Source: Hybos culiciformis
Lineage: Eukaryota; Arthropoda; Insecta; Diptera; Hybotidae
Length of the DNA: 64,000 bases
Assembly: GCA_964007475.1 (NCBI GenBank)
Contig: OZ023274.1
Location: 103,773,372 to 103,837,371, forward strand
Direction: 5' to 3'
In this document: in pieces, positions 1-13,511 of the stretch
How the letters are laid out: each line of letters opens with the position of its first letter
How positions within the stretch are numbered: the stretch's first letter is position 1
The notes under the pieces: model-generated
What the model was told of the DNA's origin: nothing
The model's database searches: none
Seen by the model: the letters and a program-made list of their open reading frames with translations, nothing else
Translations under genes and position numbers: made by a program

Positions 1-473
1 AGTATGTACTAGTACAAAAAAGAAAAATAAAATAGTTGATATTTTGATTATAACAGCTTCGTAAATATTTACGTTTTCACGAAGAAATTGAACAAAAATT
101 TATCCATTTTTAAATAAACATTTTTTTTTAATTATATTTTATCATGGTTTTATAAATTAAAAAAAAAAATAATTAAACAATTTTTTTTTCTCTACTGTTG
201 TTTAGACAAACTGAAACAAGCCACGTATATTGTCGAATGCGAAATTTTATTTTGTTTTTATTTCAAATTCTCGCCTCTACACCTTATACCCTTTGAAACT
301 TTAAAATTAACATTTAACATTTTATATATTTTAATTTCAGATTAATTGTTAACTAAAGCTAACGTAAATATTTTCATTTGCTGGATAAAATCGAATAATA
401 AGTATAGGTGATCCTAGATAATAAAATTAGTTTTTTGGCAATTTGTTGAAAAAAAAAAAAATAAAAATAAAAA

Positions 474-1743
474 ATGGGAGATGCTGGTGATCAAAATGAA
501 TTTGATGGATGTGAATGTATTATGTCGCATGAGATGGCCATGAGGCGGCTATTATCATGGGTAATTATTTAAAAAAAAACTAAAGGTTTATTTTCGTTTT
601 GTTTATTTATTTTTTTTTTGTAGATAAGGCAAAGTCAAACTAGTTGTACTGATACGGATTGTATTGATGGTGAGGCGAATTTTGTTTTTTTTTTTTTTAG
701 GAAATATAGTTCAACTTGTTCTTAATTCTTTTGTAATTAGCTAAATATTGTAAAAGTTTTAATTGTACAGAAAACGAAATTGATTAGCATTTTACTCATT
801 ATACATGGTTACTTATAATTTTTTTTTAATATAATCTACAATGTGTTATAAATATACAGAACTAAAAAATTTATAAATGTTATGATAAATTGAAAAACTT
901 ATGTTAATATTTGTTAACTTCGAAATTTAGTACATAGGCATGGATTTAATTTACTAATAAATTTAGGAAAAATAACTTTATCGCATCCCGTAAAAAACTT
1001 AACTTATTATTTTTATTTCCTCTGTTCGTAATCTTTTAATTTTAATTTGACATTCATTCTTGAACTTTGTATTAATTTTTTAGCTATATTACCGTCACCC
1101 ACCAGTAATGTTACGGAAAATTTTACAATGATGACAATGTTCTTTGTTTTTGCTGTGATATTATATTATTTTCGTCCTAATTCTATGAGACCGAGCAGTA
1201 ATTCAGCACGAAAACATAACGAAAGAGATGTGAGTTATTTTTATCATTGTTACTTAACTTTCAGCCGAAAATTGACATATAGTTTTGTTTGAATTTAATT
1301 TATAAGAAATAAAAATTCAATACACTCGATTTATTTGATTTTAAATTTTTTAAAGCTTAAAATATGATATAATTATTACATATACACTAGGAAATGAAAT
1401 TAACATTATCACTTTCTTTTCAACAATGAAGGTGAAAACAATTTAGAATATATTGCATTTATTAACGCCATATTACCACGTAATTAAATAAATTAATAAT
1501 TATAAAATAAATTTATTATAAAATAAATTTATTATAAAATATTATTAACTTATGTGCTCAGTTGTTTCATTTAAATCTGCTGGAAATGTACTTCCAAAAA
1601 ATAGCAACAAAAAAATAAATTATATATAAAATTGATATAACTAGAAGCTTACAATTATAATATTTACAATGAAAATTCAACCATTAATAAAAAAATTTTA
1701 ATTTTAGGATCCAAATAATGGTGCTCCTCCAGCGGTATTTTAA
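474..1743 (+). CDS. SMIM14: SMIM14-like small single-pass membrane protein
   Basis: Four exons (474-560, 624-669, 1084-1229, 1708-1743) join in frame to a 104-residue protein, close to the ~100 residues usual for SMIM14. All introns are GT-AG. Seen: a Cys-rich N-terminus with CECIMSHEMAMRRLL followed by RQSQTSCTDTDC, both hallmarks of the family; one hydrophobic segment (about residues 59-76, TMMTMFFVFAVILYYF) ending in FRP; and a short polar tail ending in DPNNGAPPAVF. The family sits in the ER membrane and its molecular role is poorly known. Two NxT sequons (NVT, NFT) precede the membrane segment. The ATG at 474 is the first in the exon and follows an A-rich leader. A candidate 5'-UTR acceptor lies near 340 and a poly(A) signal at 1916-1921. 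The first two exons are too short to appear as long open frames. Confidence 0.9.
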
Positions 1744-3142
1744 TTTTATAGCTAATGATCAACTTTTTTTATTTTAATTAGTTGAATTTAAAATTTTGAA
1801 TTGTTATATCAAAAATCTTGAAATGTTATTTTGAATTTTCTGTGCTCTCACATCATTTATTTATATATATTTTACTTAATTTATTTGGGATTTGGTCAAA
1901 TATTTCTGTGCAACAAATAAAAAAATATTCTAAATTAATAAGTTAAAAAAATGCAATTATTCTATTATTAACTATTATAAAAAAAAGAAACAAATGACAT
2001 AAAATAATGTTCTTAATCAATTAATAATAGTAAAAAATAGAAATAAAATAAAAAAATTTGAAAAAAAGTAATAAATAACATCTAAATATTTTTTAAAATT
2101 TATACAGATATGGTCACACGTTGATATGAAAAAAAAAAAAATATATATATATATATATATCGTATACATATTATTATTATTATAATTGTACATTTAACAA
2201 AAATAAAAAAAGAAAATATTAGTAATTTTATATTATATAGTTTTATTTACCAAAATAGATTCTAAATAAGTCTTCTATGCACTATGTTCTGAAACAAAAC
2301 AAAATATCTCATAAACGGTCTATCGTGGCATACATTTTTTTTTTTTGAACGCATATATCCTGAATGTGATTTTTATTTGTTTTCTTCAGCCTTCAGATTC
2401 GACTTTTGAATTCTACTCGGAAATTTTTTTAATTCAAATAATATTAGGTTTTGTATTTTAGACTCTACCTACCCCTCTACCTATTTAAAATCAAAATTAT
2501 TTTTATTATTTAATTCACCACTCTGAATTGGAAAAATTAAAAAATCTATTCTTTTTTGTCAACCTTTGAGTCGGCTGAATTTTTGCAACAGCTTTCAGTT
2601 CCAAGAAAAAACAATCAAAAAAACACAATAAAAACATCGCACACATTTTAACAAAAGAATAACGACGACGACGCCGTTATTTTGTGTGGTGTAAAAGGTG
2701 GATGTGCTGTGAATTGAAAGTAAAAAAATTATTTTTTTTGCTTCATTTATTATTTTTCTTTTTGTGATTTGTCGACAAAATAATAATAATTTTATTAAAT
2801 ATTATAAATAAAAATTAAAAAAAGAAATAAATAATTTATTATTATTATTATTATTTTAATTATTTTTTTTCAAATTAAAAGTGAACATTTTATTTTATTT
2901 TTTGATTTATAATAATTTTTTTTTGTAAGTAAATGCGATGCGCTGAGATTTTATTTAAAACTTTGAGTGAAAAAAAAAAAAAAATTATATTATCTAATTA
3001 AAATAAAAAAAAAAATAAAATTGTGTGTAAAAATTCTTTTTTTTTTTTTTTTGTAAATTTTGTAGTAAATAAATAAAATTACATTAAAAGCAAAATAAAA
3101 ATAAATAATACTCAATTCAATTTTAACTAAAAAATAATAATA
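1744..3142. other. Intergenic: SMIM14 3' UTR and RTF1 upstream region
   Basis: This stretch holds the SMIM14 3' UTR with AATAAA at 1916-1921, an (AT)n run near 2140-2160 and A/T homopolymers. The slightly less AT-rich part near 2560-2720, with a short GAC-triplet run, is the likeliest core promoter and leader region for RTF1. I see no coding sequence. Confidence 0.5.
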
Positions 3143-5898
3143 ATGGCAAAAAGGCGAAATATTCCATTGTCGGATTCAGATGACAGCAGCAGTGAAAATT
3201 CTGATTTGGATTCGGTAAGAAAAAAAAAAGGGCTTAAAAAAAAAAATTGATTTTTCAAATTTTATTTCTCTTTATAATTTTCTACTTCAACAAGGGCAGG
3301 GTAGTGTGTTGCTTTTGCTAATTACCATTAAATAATCATTATTTACCGTACCTAGATAATTTTGACATTTTTTGCGTCATCATTTTGCGTCTGCTCATTA
3401 GTTTATTTAGTTGGTAGTATCGGACCAAGAATGTATACCTACCTGACTACCTAATTCTCTTGTTACGAACAATATGAAGATTTGATTTATGATTAATATT
3501 TGTTTCGTTTTTTTCCAGGATGTTGTGTCCAAGAAACGTAGAAAACATGAAAGTGACAAGCTAACTCAAGCTAAAAAACAAAATACCTCTGATTCTGACT
3601 CCGATTGGGCTGGTGGTAAGAATAGCAATTCAGGAAGAAAGAAAAAACTTACAAAACGTGTTAGCAAAAGTTCAACATCTGAATCGGATGATGAAGAAGA
3701 TTGGGATAAAGATGATAAAATTAACAATAAAACCCAAAATGATAAAAATGATGTTGTTGAAAAAGAGATTACTACAAAAACTAAGGCCGTTGATGATGAT
3801 GATGAACCGGAGGAAGGAGAAGTAAGTGATTCGTCAACTGATTCATCTTCCGATTCAGAATTCGATGATGGTTTTGATGAAAACTTGATGGGCGATGACG
3901 AAGATCGAGCGCGTCTAAACGCTTTGTCTGAAAAAGAACGTGAAACTGAGATTTTCAAGCGTATCGAAAGAAGAGATATGATGAAAACAAGATGGGAAAT
4001 TGAGCGTAAACTTAAGCTAGCACGTCGCGGCGATAAAGCTAAAGACAAATCGAAGAAAAAAGATAAAAAGAAAAAGAGGGACAAACAGCTTAAGAAGGAA
4101 AAACAGAAAGCTAAATTATTAAGTCCAGAGCCACAATCACCTCTACCTGCTGTTACTCTAAAACAAAAATCACCATCACCTGCTCCTGTAACAGCAATAT
4201 CTGTAGATGTAAAAGAAGAAGAACATCATCATTCTGATTCATCACCAGAAAAATTCTCAACAGAATCTACCTCTAAACAGAATGAATATTTTGATCCAAA
4301 AGAGCGGTCTAAGGAGCGGAAAAAAAACGTTGAAGCTAATCGAACTGATGACAAGCGTAGCAATGCTATGGCATTGTTGAAAGCAAAACGTGAAGGAAAA
4401 GCTAAAAGAGGTAAATTGTTACTGTTATCAAAAAATATGTTACATAATACATATTTTTTGCTGCTATTAATAATATAGACATTGTGTTAATTTTATTTTT
4501 TTTTATTATTTTATTTTAGAAGAGGAAGAAGCCAAACGTCAAGCTGAGCGAGAGCAAGAAGAAGAAAAGGAGGAGCTTGAAGGTGTTACTTCAGGAAAAT
4601 CAGCTGACAAAATTAAAGTTTCTGATATTTACTCAGATTCTGGGAGCAGCAGTAGTGATGAAGAAGAAAAACCATCCACCTCAGATAAGAGATCACAAAG
4701 TAGCAGCAGATCGTCATCATCATCATCAGATGAAGATGGCCAAAAGTCGAGCAGTAATAGGAAACCAGTTTTCATCAGCACGAAAGAACAATTAAACAAA
4801 ATGCGTCTGTCTCGGTATAAAATGGAACGATTCATTAATTTACCTACATTTGAGCGGATTGTATTGAATTCTTTTGTACGCATTAATATTGGTAACAATA
4901 ACAATAAGCCGGTATATCGAGTTGCTGAAATTATTGGTGTGGTTGAAACTGCAAAAATTTATCACTTGGGTAAATTACGAACAAATCGTGGTCTAAGATT
5001 AAAACATGGCACACAAGAACGTGTATTTAGATTAGAATTTATTTCAAATCAAGAATTCACTGATACTGAATTTGATAAATGGCGTGATATATGTGAAAAA
5101 CAAGACGTTCAAATGCCAACAATTGAAATGTTAGATAACAAATTGAAACAAATTAAAGAAGCTTTAAATTATGAATTCAATGATGATGATGTAAATAAAA
5201 TAATTGAGGAACGTAATCGTTTCCGTCAAAGACCAACGAATTATGCCATGAAAAAATCCTGCTTAATGAAGGAAAGAGAAGCAGCACTCTTACGTGGAGA
5301 TGATGAGGTTGCTGCAAAATTAGGTATCGAAATTGAGGAATTAGAAACTCGTGCTAATGAATTGGATAAAAAACGTTCTAGTAGTATTAGTTTAATTTCT
5401 TATATTAATGATAGAAATCGTAAGAAAAATATTATAGAAGCTGAAAAAGCAATTATGGAAGAAAAACGTGCTAATAGAGGATTAAAAATTGAAGATCCCT
5501 TTACCCGGCGATCCACGCAACCCAGGATGGCTTTTAAGGCAAATCCTGTGGCAGATATAATTGAGAAAACGGAGGAAGAAACAGAAGAAATGAAAAGATT
5601 ATATGCTCAAGTACCATTGCCAGGGGGTCGCAAAAAGACTGAAGAAGATAGAAAACCAACAGGGTCTGATTACAATTTATATTCCCTCCACGATTTTGAA
5701 ATTGACTTAGATGTTCCATTATCAGGTAAAATAATCAATTTCGATTTTCATTCATGACACAATTTTTAATTTTCTTTTTTTTCTTTAATTTCAGTCAACA
5801 CGGTAACATTACCTAAGCCCGTTCCTAAAGTAGCACCAATTGCTCCGAAACGATCATTAAATCTTGAAGATTATAAGAAAAAACGTGGTCTCATTTAA
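3143..5898 (+). CDS. RTF1: RTF1, Paf1/RNA polymerase II complex component
   Basis: Exons 3143-3214, 3519-4410, 4520-5725 and 5795-5898 give 757 residues (human about 710). RTF1 works with the Paf1 complex on elongating RNA polymerase II and promotes H2B ubiquitination. Seen in order: an acidic, Ser-rich N-terminus ([11 protein letters not shown]); a histone-modification-domain-like helical stretch at about residues 150-200 ([19 protein letters not shown]); a Lys-rich basic run; a second acidic Ser stretch; the Plus3 domain at about residues 415-545 ([20 protein letters not shown], then [20 protein letters not shown]); a charged coiled region; and the C-terminal signature [14 protein letters not shown]. 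The last exon encodes only 34 residues but carries that signature, which confirms the 3' end. A poly(A) signal lies at 6025-6030. Confidence 0.95.
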
Positions 5899-6629
5899 GT
5901 ATTTAATTTTTCTTATTTTTTTTGTTTGTGATGCCTATGAGCAGGATAATTATCACAAATTATCAACTACATAATTTATTGATGTATAACTGGATAAATA
6001 TTTTACGTAATTATGATTAATTTAAATAAAATTTCGAGATGTTTAAAAAATATTATTACGTTAAGATAATTACATAATATTATAAATTAATAAACTTAAA
6101 ATAACAAAATACTATGTAGCAAAAGGAATGTTTTATTCTTATAAAATTTATTAAAAATAACTATTTCAAATATAGGTAAATTTACAATCTACATCATTTG
6201 TACCTACATACGAATCTAAAATAAACCTAATATAAATCATAATTTTAAATCTGAAATGACTACTTAATGATGAAACCTATTGATTATGTAGTATCTATTT
6301 TGTGATAATTATGTGTAAAAACATAATCATAAAACTCAACTATGGTCTTACCCCACACTATTTCCTTCGTAATCACAATTTCTTAATTCGGTTGGATGAT
6401 AAATTTCATATTTTATCAAATAAAATCTCATTCAATTCACATTCTCAAGTATACTACGTATATAAGTAATGAAACTTTTAACAGTCTGGGGGGGGAAAAT
6501 AATGAAAAAGGATAATTAATTTATGTACATAATTTATTGTAAATTGAAACTGCTTTTTATCTAAATAATAATCTTATTAATTTTAGAGTTACTAAAACCG
6601 TATTCTTAAATATGTTAAATTTGCTTGGT

Positions 6630-6670
6630 GAATTTCGAATAGCGCAGCCGGTTAGCCACTCTAAGCTAGC
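6630..6670 (+). repeat. tRNA/SINE-like A-box remnant
   Basis: TAGCGCAGCCGG at 6640-6651, followed by TTAGC, matches the RNA polymerase III A-box/D-arm consensus. No B box or acceptor stem follows, so this is not a functional tRNA. It is best read as a decayed tRNA-derived SINE head or a chance match. Confidence 0.25.
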
Positions 6671-7128
6671 TTGAAATAATCAATCGGCGTCCACTTGTAT
6701 TTATTATTGTAATATTTCAACAGCTGTGTTTGTTTGCTTGCGACTTCACATACTTCTTCAAACTGGGGTTTAATTTTTTTTGTGCATCATTTTCGTTGCA
6801 AAATTTTTAATAAATAATTAATGCAGAGAAAACGAAGTTCCAAATTTTACTTTTAATGTTTTAATTTAATTTTATAAATTTTAATTTTAAAATAATTATA
6901 AAAATAATAATAATACGTAATAAATTAAAAAAAAAAAAACTAAAAAAAATGAAATTGCTTGCAAATGTCAAAATGCAAACATAAATAAATCTAAAAATCC
7001 TAAAAAAAAAAGATAAACACACTCACACACTTAAAACTTTTCACAAACCAAAGTGCAGAAAAAAAAAAACAAAAAAACCGTCAATTATTTTTCTATCTTT
7101 TTTTTTTATTTTTGTAAACAAAAAGTGC

Positions 7129-7136
7129 GCGCCAAA
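7129..7136 (-). promoter_or_regulatory. E2F-like site upstream of CDT1
   Basis: GCGCCAAA on the + strand is TTTGGCGC on the - strand, the E2F/DP core. It sits in a G+C island about 1 kb before the CDT1 ATG and may lie near the true promoter if CDT1 has a 5'-UTR intron. CDT1 genes are known E2F targets; use of this site is inferred. Confidence 0.35.
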
Positions 7137-8122
7137 ATAAAATTCAAACGTCATATAAAAATTTTTTTTTGGAGGGAAAGCACAAATTTTTTTTCTTTTT
7201 TGAACTAAAATAAAATATTAATCGTGGACGTGAATTGAATGTGCTGGCATTCGCATTAAAAAAAAATTAAAAATAAAAATAAATAAATAAATTTATATTA
7301 TAAAAAATAATTAATTATACATTTCATTTTTTATAAATTAAATATTTAAAAAAGGAAAAAAAAATATATATAAAAGTATCTTACCTATACATAAGCTGCT
7401 AGGTACTTAAAAATTGTTAAAAAAAAAAAAAAAATTGTAGGCAAATATCAAAAACAGATTTTTTTTTTTTTGCTTTAATCATTTTATATCACATTCGTTC
7501 GTGACCCGTGGAAACATCAATTTCAGACAAAAAGGTAATTAGTGAACCGTACTTCAATTGATAAGATTGGTTTTGACCTACTTAGACTTGAAGGAATTTT
7601 AGTATACAGACCACATAATAAAGATGCCATATTAAAATTAAATAGGTTATAGAAGTCAATCAATCGCCTCTGGTCACTCACAACTCAATCAGGTAGGTAT
7701 CCATCTACCAAATAATTTTTTATCTACCTGTTTCGATTTTCTTAGTATTTTTTTTTTGAATTGCTGATTTAAATTAAGGACAGAGGCATTGAATTTTTTT
7801 TTTTGCTATAATTTTACCTTTTGGAATTTATAGAACTGTAGATAGTATGATGTTTAAAAAAGCTCGACAAATGTCGTTGGGTGTGATTAATATTCGAATT
7901 TTTTATCTAGGCATTTATACTATTTTAACTTTCATCTTATCGATTTCGTGTCTACAATCGAACACTTTTTGTAGGAACCAAGTAAGTTGTACGTAGTACT
8001 CGCAACTATGTTGATAAATTTTTTGAAGTTAACTTACTGAAACCCACCTACCTACCTACTGAATATATTAAATAATAAAATTAATTTCATTTTTTTTAGA
8101 TTTGAATTTTTAGTTTAACAAA

Positions 8123-10973
8123 ATGTCACAACCATCAATTGCTTCATTTTTCAACAACAGAAAACGTCCGGCCGGAACATCTGATGATGTTAATTTAAAA
8201 AATAAGGTATTTTTAGAAGAATCATATAATCGTGATTGTCAAAATGTATGTGTTATTCCTAAATTTCTTGCCGAAAATTCTAATAAATTATCGAAAAATA
8301 CTATGCAGAAAATCAATGATGCTATCATGATGAAAGTTAATAATAAGTCTTCAGATGCAGCAGCATTAACAACAAGATCTGGCCGAACAGTTAAGCGAAC
8401 TGGAGGAACCAAATCATCAACTAAAGTGAAAGTCGCAGACGAGATTCCAAAGAAACCAAAACAAGAACAAAAAATGTGTCAATTTATTAAAAAAGGTTTC
8501 CTGTCACCGCAAAAGAATTTAACCATTAATGCGTTCGCTTCGAAATCAACAAATCAAGAATATATAACTCCAACAAAACAAATTATACCAAGTGACCCGG
8601 AGAAATTGACAAGTCTTGTACGAAAAGAATTAAATTTTGATGAAGTTAAAACGAAAATAACTCGTCATGCTAAATTGCAAGAATTAAAAGCATCGTTGGG
8701 TCGATTGCAGCAGCTCGAAAAAACTCGTAAAATTCAAGAGGAACATAATAAGCGTTTAAAAAATGGAGAATTAAATTCAGCCGAAAAATTAAAGAAAAAT
8801 GACGGTATAACTTTGAAAGAATTCACAACCATTGATTTGGAAATATTGACAAGGTAGGTGGAACAATCTAATTAATTATTTAGTTTGCATAACATCGATA
8901 AACATTTTTTAAATCAATGGAAATACATTATAGACGGGTAGAATGCTTATTCAACTTGTCTTACAACTTGTTGAAAGTTCGCTACAGACATATAAACTAA
9001 TAAAAAGATCTATGAAGTTTGCTATCATCAATTAAAATCAAAAAAATATTAATCAAAATTAGCTAGCTACTATTCGAAAAGTTTGGAACAATTATCTAAT
9101 AACTGCATGCAATAAATTAAACATAGCCCACTGAACATGACCCAATATTAATTTAATAACAAAAAAAATCTGATTTTTTTTAAATATGCTTGCGTTGTAA
9201 AAATATCCAAAACAATTTTGCTACTTTTGCAATATTTTCACGATTATTAAAATAATAACCATATTGTTTTAAAATTGCGAATTTACGATACTACATTATG
9301 TAGAATTGAATATAATGAACACAATTTTCGATTAAAGAAATATTAAAATTAAATAATGTTCCTAATTATAAGTTACTAATGTTACTATACATCATATTCA
9401 CTAAAGTTCAAAATATCTAATCACTTACACATATTAACATTATAATAACAATGATATATGATTTAATAAATCTTATAATATCTTTTAGCCCAAAAAAAGG
9501 TTTTAAAACACCAGTTAAAAATATGCCATCTACACCGAATAAAAATGAATTAATGTCTCCAAAAGTTACGGCAAATCCTAAAAGATTATTATTTAGTCCT
9601 TCAAAAGATGGCTCACCGTCAAAAATTATAACACCACCAGCTTATCAAAAATATTTGCATTTAACTCAATCGCCCAGTAAAACAGCATCATCAACCCTAA
9701 TGCTGCCATATAAATATCGTTATTTATTTGAAATATTTAAAAATGTTGATTCAATATGTGCCATGTTTTTCAATCGAAAAGAATGCATAACTTTTAAGAA
9801 ATTAAAACCGGCTGTACAACGTATGATTCGTAAAAATTTCCATGAATCACATTTGGCGCAAATTAAATGTTTATTTCCAGAAGCATTTCATTTTTATCAA
9901 CAAAAAATGAGAAATTATGGTTCAGTGTCAAAGCAAGATTATTTTCAGGTAAGCGATATACTTATTTTTTCTAATGATAACTTAAATTGATTTGAATTTT
10001 GTGATACATTTATTTAAATTTTTATTTGTAGCTTTTAATTGTACCGAACATTGAGAATCGTTCACCTTCGGAATCGCAATTGTTGGATATTGATGAAGAT
10101 AATGTATTGAAGAATGCCCAATCAAATGCAATGAATCCACTAATTTTGCTTGAAAGGCAAAGAAAATTTCAGGATATTTTATTAAATAGAGTTAAAGATG
10201 AACATGATAAATTTTTGAAATCTTTGGATCCTCCATTAGATATTCAGAAGTCGAAGATTACACGTTGGCATCCAGATTTTGATTTAGAAAATTGCAGTGA
10301 AATTGAGATTGGTCACTTGCCACAACCACCAAACATTGAAAAGTATTCATCTGCAAAAGATATTTTGTCTACAGCTCGAAATTTATTTAATTGTGCAACA
10401 CCAATGGAGCGAGTGATGGAGAGATTTCAAGCAAAAGTTCAGGCACAAGATAAATCTGATGTGTCACAAACAAAATCCGATGTGTTAGAAGCTGCACCAA
10501 TAGAACCTGATATTCGCAGTAAAGAGATTAAAATTGGAGACAATGGTTCTGCAGCAGAACCTCCTATTGCTTCGCTCTTAAAAGGAGTTCCCAAATCACT
10601 TTTAGAGAAAATTCGAGCCAAGCAAGCTGCTAAGGCGTTGGACGCAATGACGAGGCGACCTTCTCAAGATCAAGAAGCTATAACATACAGTAGACTGCCA
10701 GAATTAGCTAGACATTTACGAAATGTTTTCATTACGGAGCGTAAAAGTGTTCTACCAATTGAAACTATTATTAAAAAACTTGAAAATAGTTATAGAACAA
10801 ATTTGACTTTAAGAGAATTTGAAACTCATATAAAATTAATCGCGAAGTTATATCCCAAGTGGATAGAGTTTCATGATATAAGAAAAACCACATATTTGAG
10901 AATAAGTCGTGATATTGAGTTAAGTAAAGTAATTGAAAAACTTGAACATACTGCAAATGAAAAATCGAAATAA
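8123..10973 (+). CDS. Cdt1: CDT1 / double parked, DNA replication licensing factor
   Basis: Exons 8123-8853, 9489-9948 and 10032-10973 join to 710 residues. CDT1 loads the MCM2-7 helicase at origins with ORC and CDC6 in G1 and is then inhibited by geminin and destroyed through PCNA-CRL4(Cdt2). Seen: a PIP box at residues 3-10 (QPSIASFF) followed by NNRKR; a Ser/Thr-Pro-rich linker in exon 2 (SPKK, TPVK, TPNK and repeated SPSK), typical of CDK targets; the central geminin-binding winged-helix domain from about residue 314 (LPYKYRYLFEIF, then TFKKLKPAVQRMIRKNF and QIKCLFPEAFHFYQ); TRWHPDFDLE; and the C-terminal MCM-binding winged helix from about residue 619 (LPELARHLRNVF to the end). The first ATG is used because the PIP box must lie at the extreme N-terminus. 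The gene is convergent with ASCC1, with 414 bases between stops. Confidence 0.95.
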
Positions 10974-11387
10974 TTTAAAAACGTAATATTTTTATTTTTA
11001 TTACTCTTATGAAAGTAATATTTTTAATGTTTTGTGTGCATTTCACAGTAATAGATATTAAGATGCTTATTTCATGCGATCTTTTTTTTTAGAATTTTAT
11101 GAAGAAAACCCAGAAACATCAAAATAATAAAATATTTTTATTGAGTTTCTCTAATTTAGGAATATTTAGAAGAAATATACTTTATTGACTATACATACTT
11201 TTTTAAATTCGCGTTCTATGATTGATTTTTGATTAGCAATATGTTTAAGTTTTAAAATGAATTTACTTTGATTTTTTTTTATCCATAAATGAGTTTACTT
11301 TAATAAAAATAAAATTTTAAAAATTAAAAAATTGATATTTTTTTTTTTTAACAAGTTTATAACTTGACCTTATAGTTAAGTAAAAGA

Positions 11388-13234
11388 TTAAAATTTAAGA
11401 ATTCCTGTGGCCTCATAAAATCCATCACAAGCCGTTGAATATCTTTGTGATAAATGTATTTCTTTCAATTTTTGGACACCAAAATAATATTTCGAATAAT
11501 TTTCCATTATTGGTCGAGCATCAAAAGTTTTCCTTTTGCCATTTTGGTCGTCATCGAAAAGTGAATTTAATAAAGTGCAATGCAATTTAATTCGATCAGT
11601 TTTCTTTTGTGCTAAACCTTTTGAAACAAATTTCTCTAATATCCTATCTGCAATTATTTGAACTGTCTCATTCTTAACAGTTGCATAAAGAACATCAGTA
11701 GCACTTAAATCATCGTTCATTATTTCAAGATCCTCTAATTTCAAATCAATATTTCTTAAATTTTGCTGGTAAATTGCTCTAAAGAAAAAAAAATCTGACC
11801 TTAAGTAAATTAAAGAAGAAATTTAATGTAATGTAACAGTTCGCCTATTTTTACCTTAAATCATCTTGTAATTCAGCCAATGTATGAGCAGCTAAAGCAC
11901 GATCTTCATTATCCATTAACGTTAATGTGCATATTGTCAAATGTAATTTATCAGAATTTTGGAACAAATTTTCTTTTATAGTTGGGTAATTGTAATTTAA
12001 TAGTTCTCCCTAAAATTTAGATTAAGTATCAAAATAAATTAAAAGAGAAAGATTTAAGGATGTTAAAATTCTTTCTGTTATCGAAGAAAATACCTTGAGA
12101 AGATGTATTTATTTATTACTCACCTTAAAAACCTTAAATGAATTTTTGATTTCCGTACAAATTAATGGAATTGATATGAAATGAGTAAATTGATGACGAT
12201 TTCTAGCCGCTAAGACTATTAAATTTACTTTACGCCTTGAAGATGCGACTGATTGTCTGGTTTGACCTTAAAACAGTTAAAATTTATAATTGTTTTATCA
12301 GAAAATAGTTAATTGGATTTTAGTAAAAAAAAAAGAAGCTAAACTATTAATTTTTTAAAAATTTGATTTAGGTTTTAAATTATTTAATCAACTGCAAGTT
12401 TGAAAATAAAAAGAGATAAAACATATATAATTATATACGTATAATATCCTTACCAGAAATAATGATATCTCCTTCAAGACCTTGCTTGGGAACAAGAATT
12501 TGAGTTTTTGTTTCCGCTTCGATACGTTTCTTGGTAAAACCTTTTGATCCAATTATTTGAGAATAGAAGGCGCTACAAAAGTTTTCCTTGTAATATTATT
12601 GAATTTTATAAAGTATTATTAATTTTATATGAGTTTAGATCCAGCCAGTGGTCTCTAGATAATTGTTGGCTATACAATACTTATGTGATATAATTTGATA
12701 AATAAATTAACTAACTGGGGAACATGAAATGATGTTTTCCATCGTCCATTCTGTTCAACCATTTCAAAATCATCCTGTTCGTCATCGTCATTATACAAAT
12801 CTGAAAAAAGAATTTAGTTAATTAACTGGCTAAAATATATTTTTTTTAATATTGATAAGGACAAAACATCAATAATAAAAAGAATCTCCCAGTCCCCAAT
12901 TAAATTCAACATTAATTAAAGTTAGAGATTTATAAAACTATTTTGTTCTGTTGTCTATAGGAAGACGGTTATACCACTATAGGTACCTACTTAAATCTAA
13001 AATTAGACAGATGGATGATACCTATCCTATTCGAATTTAAGTAAGAGCTAATAATTACTTTTAGTTTTAGATTGTAGGTTTCTTGTGATGGGAAAAAATT
13101 TACTAACCATCTTCTTTGTAGCCACCATCATTTTTTTTCAAATTTTCTTCAATAGTATTGTTGACTTCAAAATTATTATTAGTACGATAACATCGATTGC
13201 CAATCCAAAATAATTGTGGTTTCAGAACATCCAT
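11388..13234 (-). CDS. ASCC1: ASCC1, KH and 2H-phosphoesterase subunit of the ASC-1 complex
   Basis: Six exons on the minus strand (13234-13108, 12800-12716, 12572-12454, 12266-12124, 12009-11855, 11778-11388) give 339 residues, close to the family length. ASCC1 is the regulatory subunit of the ASCC helicase complex, which acts in alkylation-damage repair and transcription co-activation. Seen: the start MDVLKPQLFWIGNRCYR, which resembles the conserved ASCC1 N-terminus; a KH domain with the GxxG loop GSKG at residues 79-82 followed by FTKKRIEAETKTQILVPK; and an AKAP7-like 2H domain with both HxT motifs intact (H181-L-T183 and H276-C-T278). Many residues (FTHFISIP, MNDDLSATDVLYATV) match the family. 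It diverges from GRWD1 across an interval that contains a foldback element. Confidence 0.93.
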
Positions 13235-13511
13235 TATTATTATTATGTTAAAAATTAAATTAAACAAATTGTATTCGATGCGATGCTACTTACTAAAAGT
13301 ATATTTAACTAAATACTTATTTTATTTTATTTTTAAAAATTATTATATTATCAAAAAACTAATTTTCAATTCATTCAAAAGTCAAAACAATAACAAGATG
13401 AAAAATTGTAAATAAAAAACAGCTGTTTTTTTGTTAAGGAGGCACAAGTGATTTTTTCAATACGATAAACGGAACACGGAATGATAAAGTTTTTTTTTTC
13501 TTTATTTCACG

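Larger units (their letters stand above)
5899..8122. other. Intergenic: RTF1 3' end and CDT1 upstream region
   Basis: Contains the RTF1 3' UTR, a tRNA-like fragment near 6640, and a long A/T-rich stretch with a G+C island at 7125-7150 that includes an E2F-like box. A candidate untranslated exon ends at a GTAATT donor near 7535. A TTTTTTTTAG acceptor near 8100 sits 20 bases before the CDT1 start, so CDT1 probably has a 5'-UTR intron. No protein-coding sequence is visible. Confidence 0.4.

Noticed and set aside
2137..2160. AT microsatellite and other A/T or ATT runs
   Set aside because: Ordinary simple sequence found throughout the window.
3566..4084. A 172-codon minus-strand frame
   Set aside because: It is the antisense of the acidic/Ser-rich and Lys-rich RTF1 exon 2; composition is a mirror artefact.
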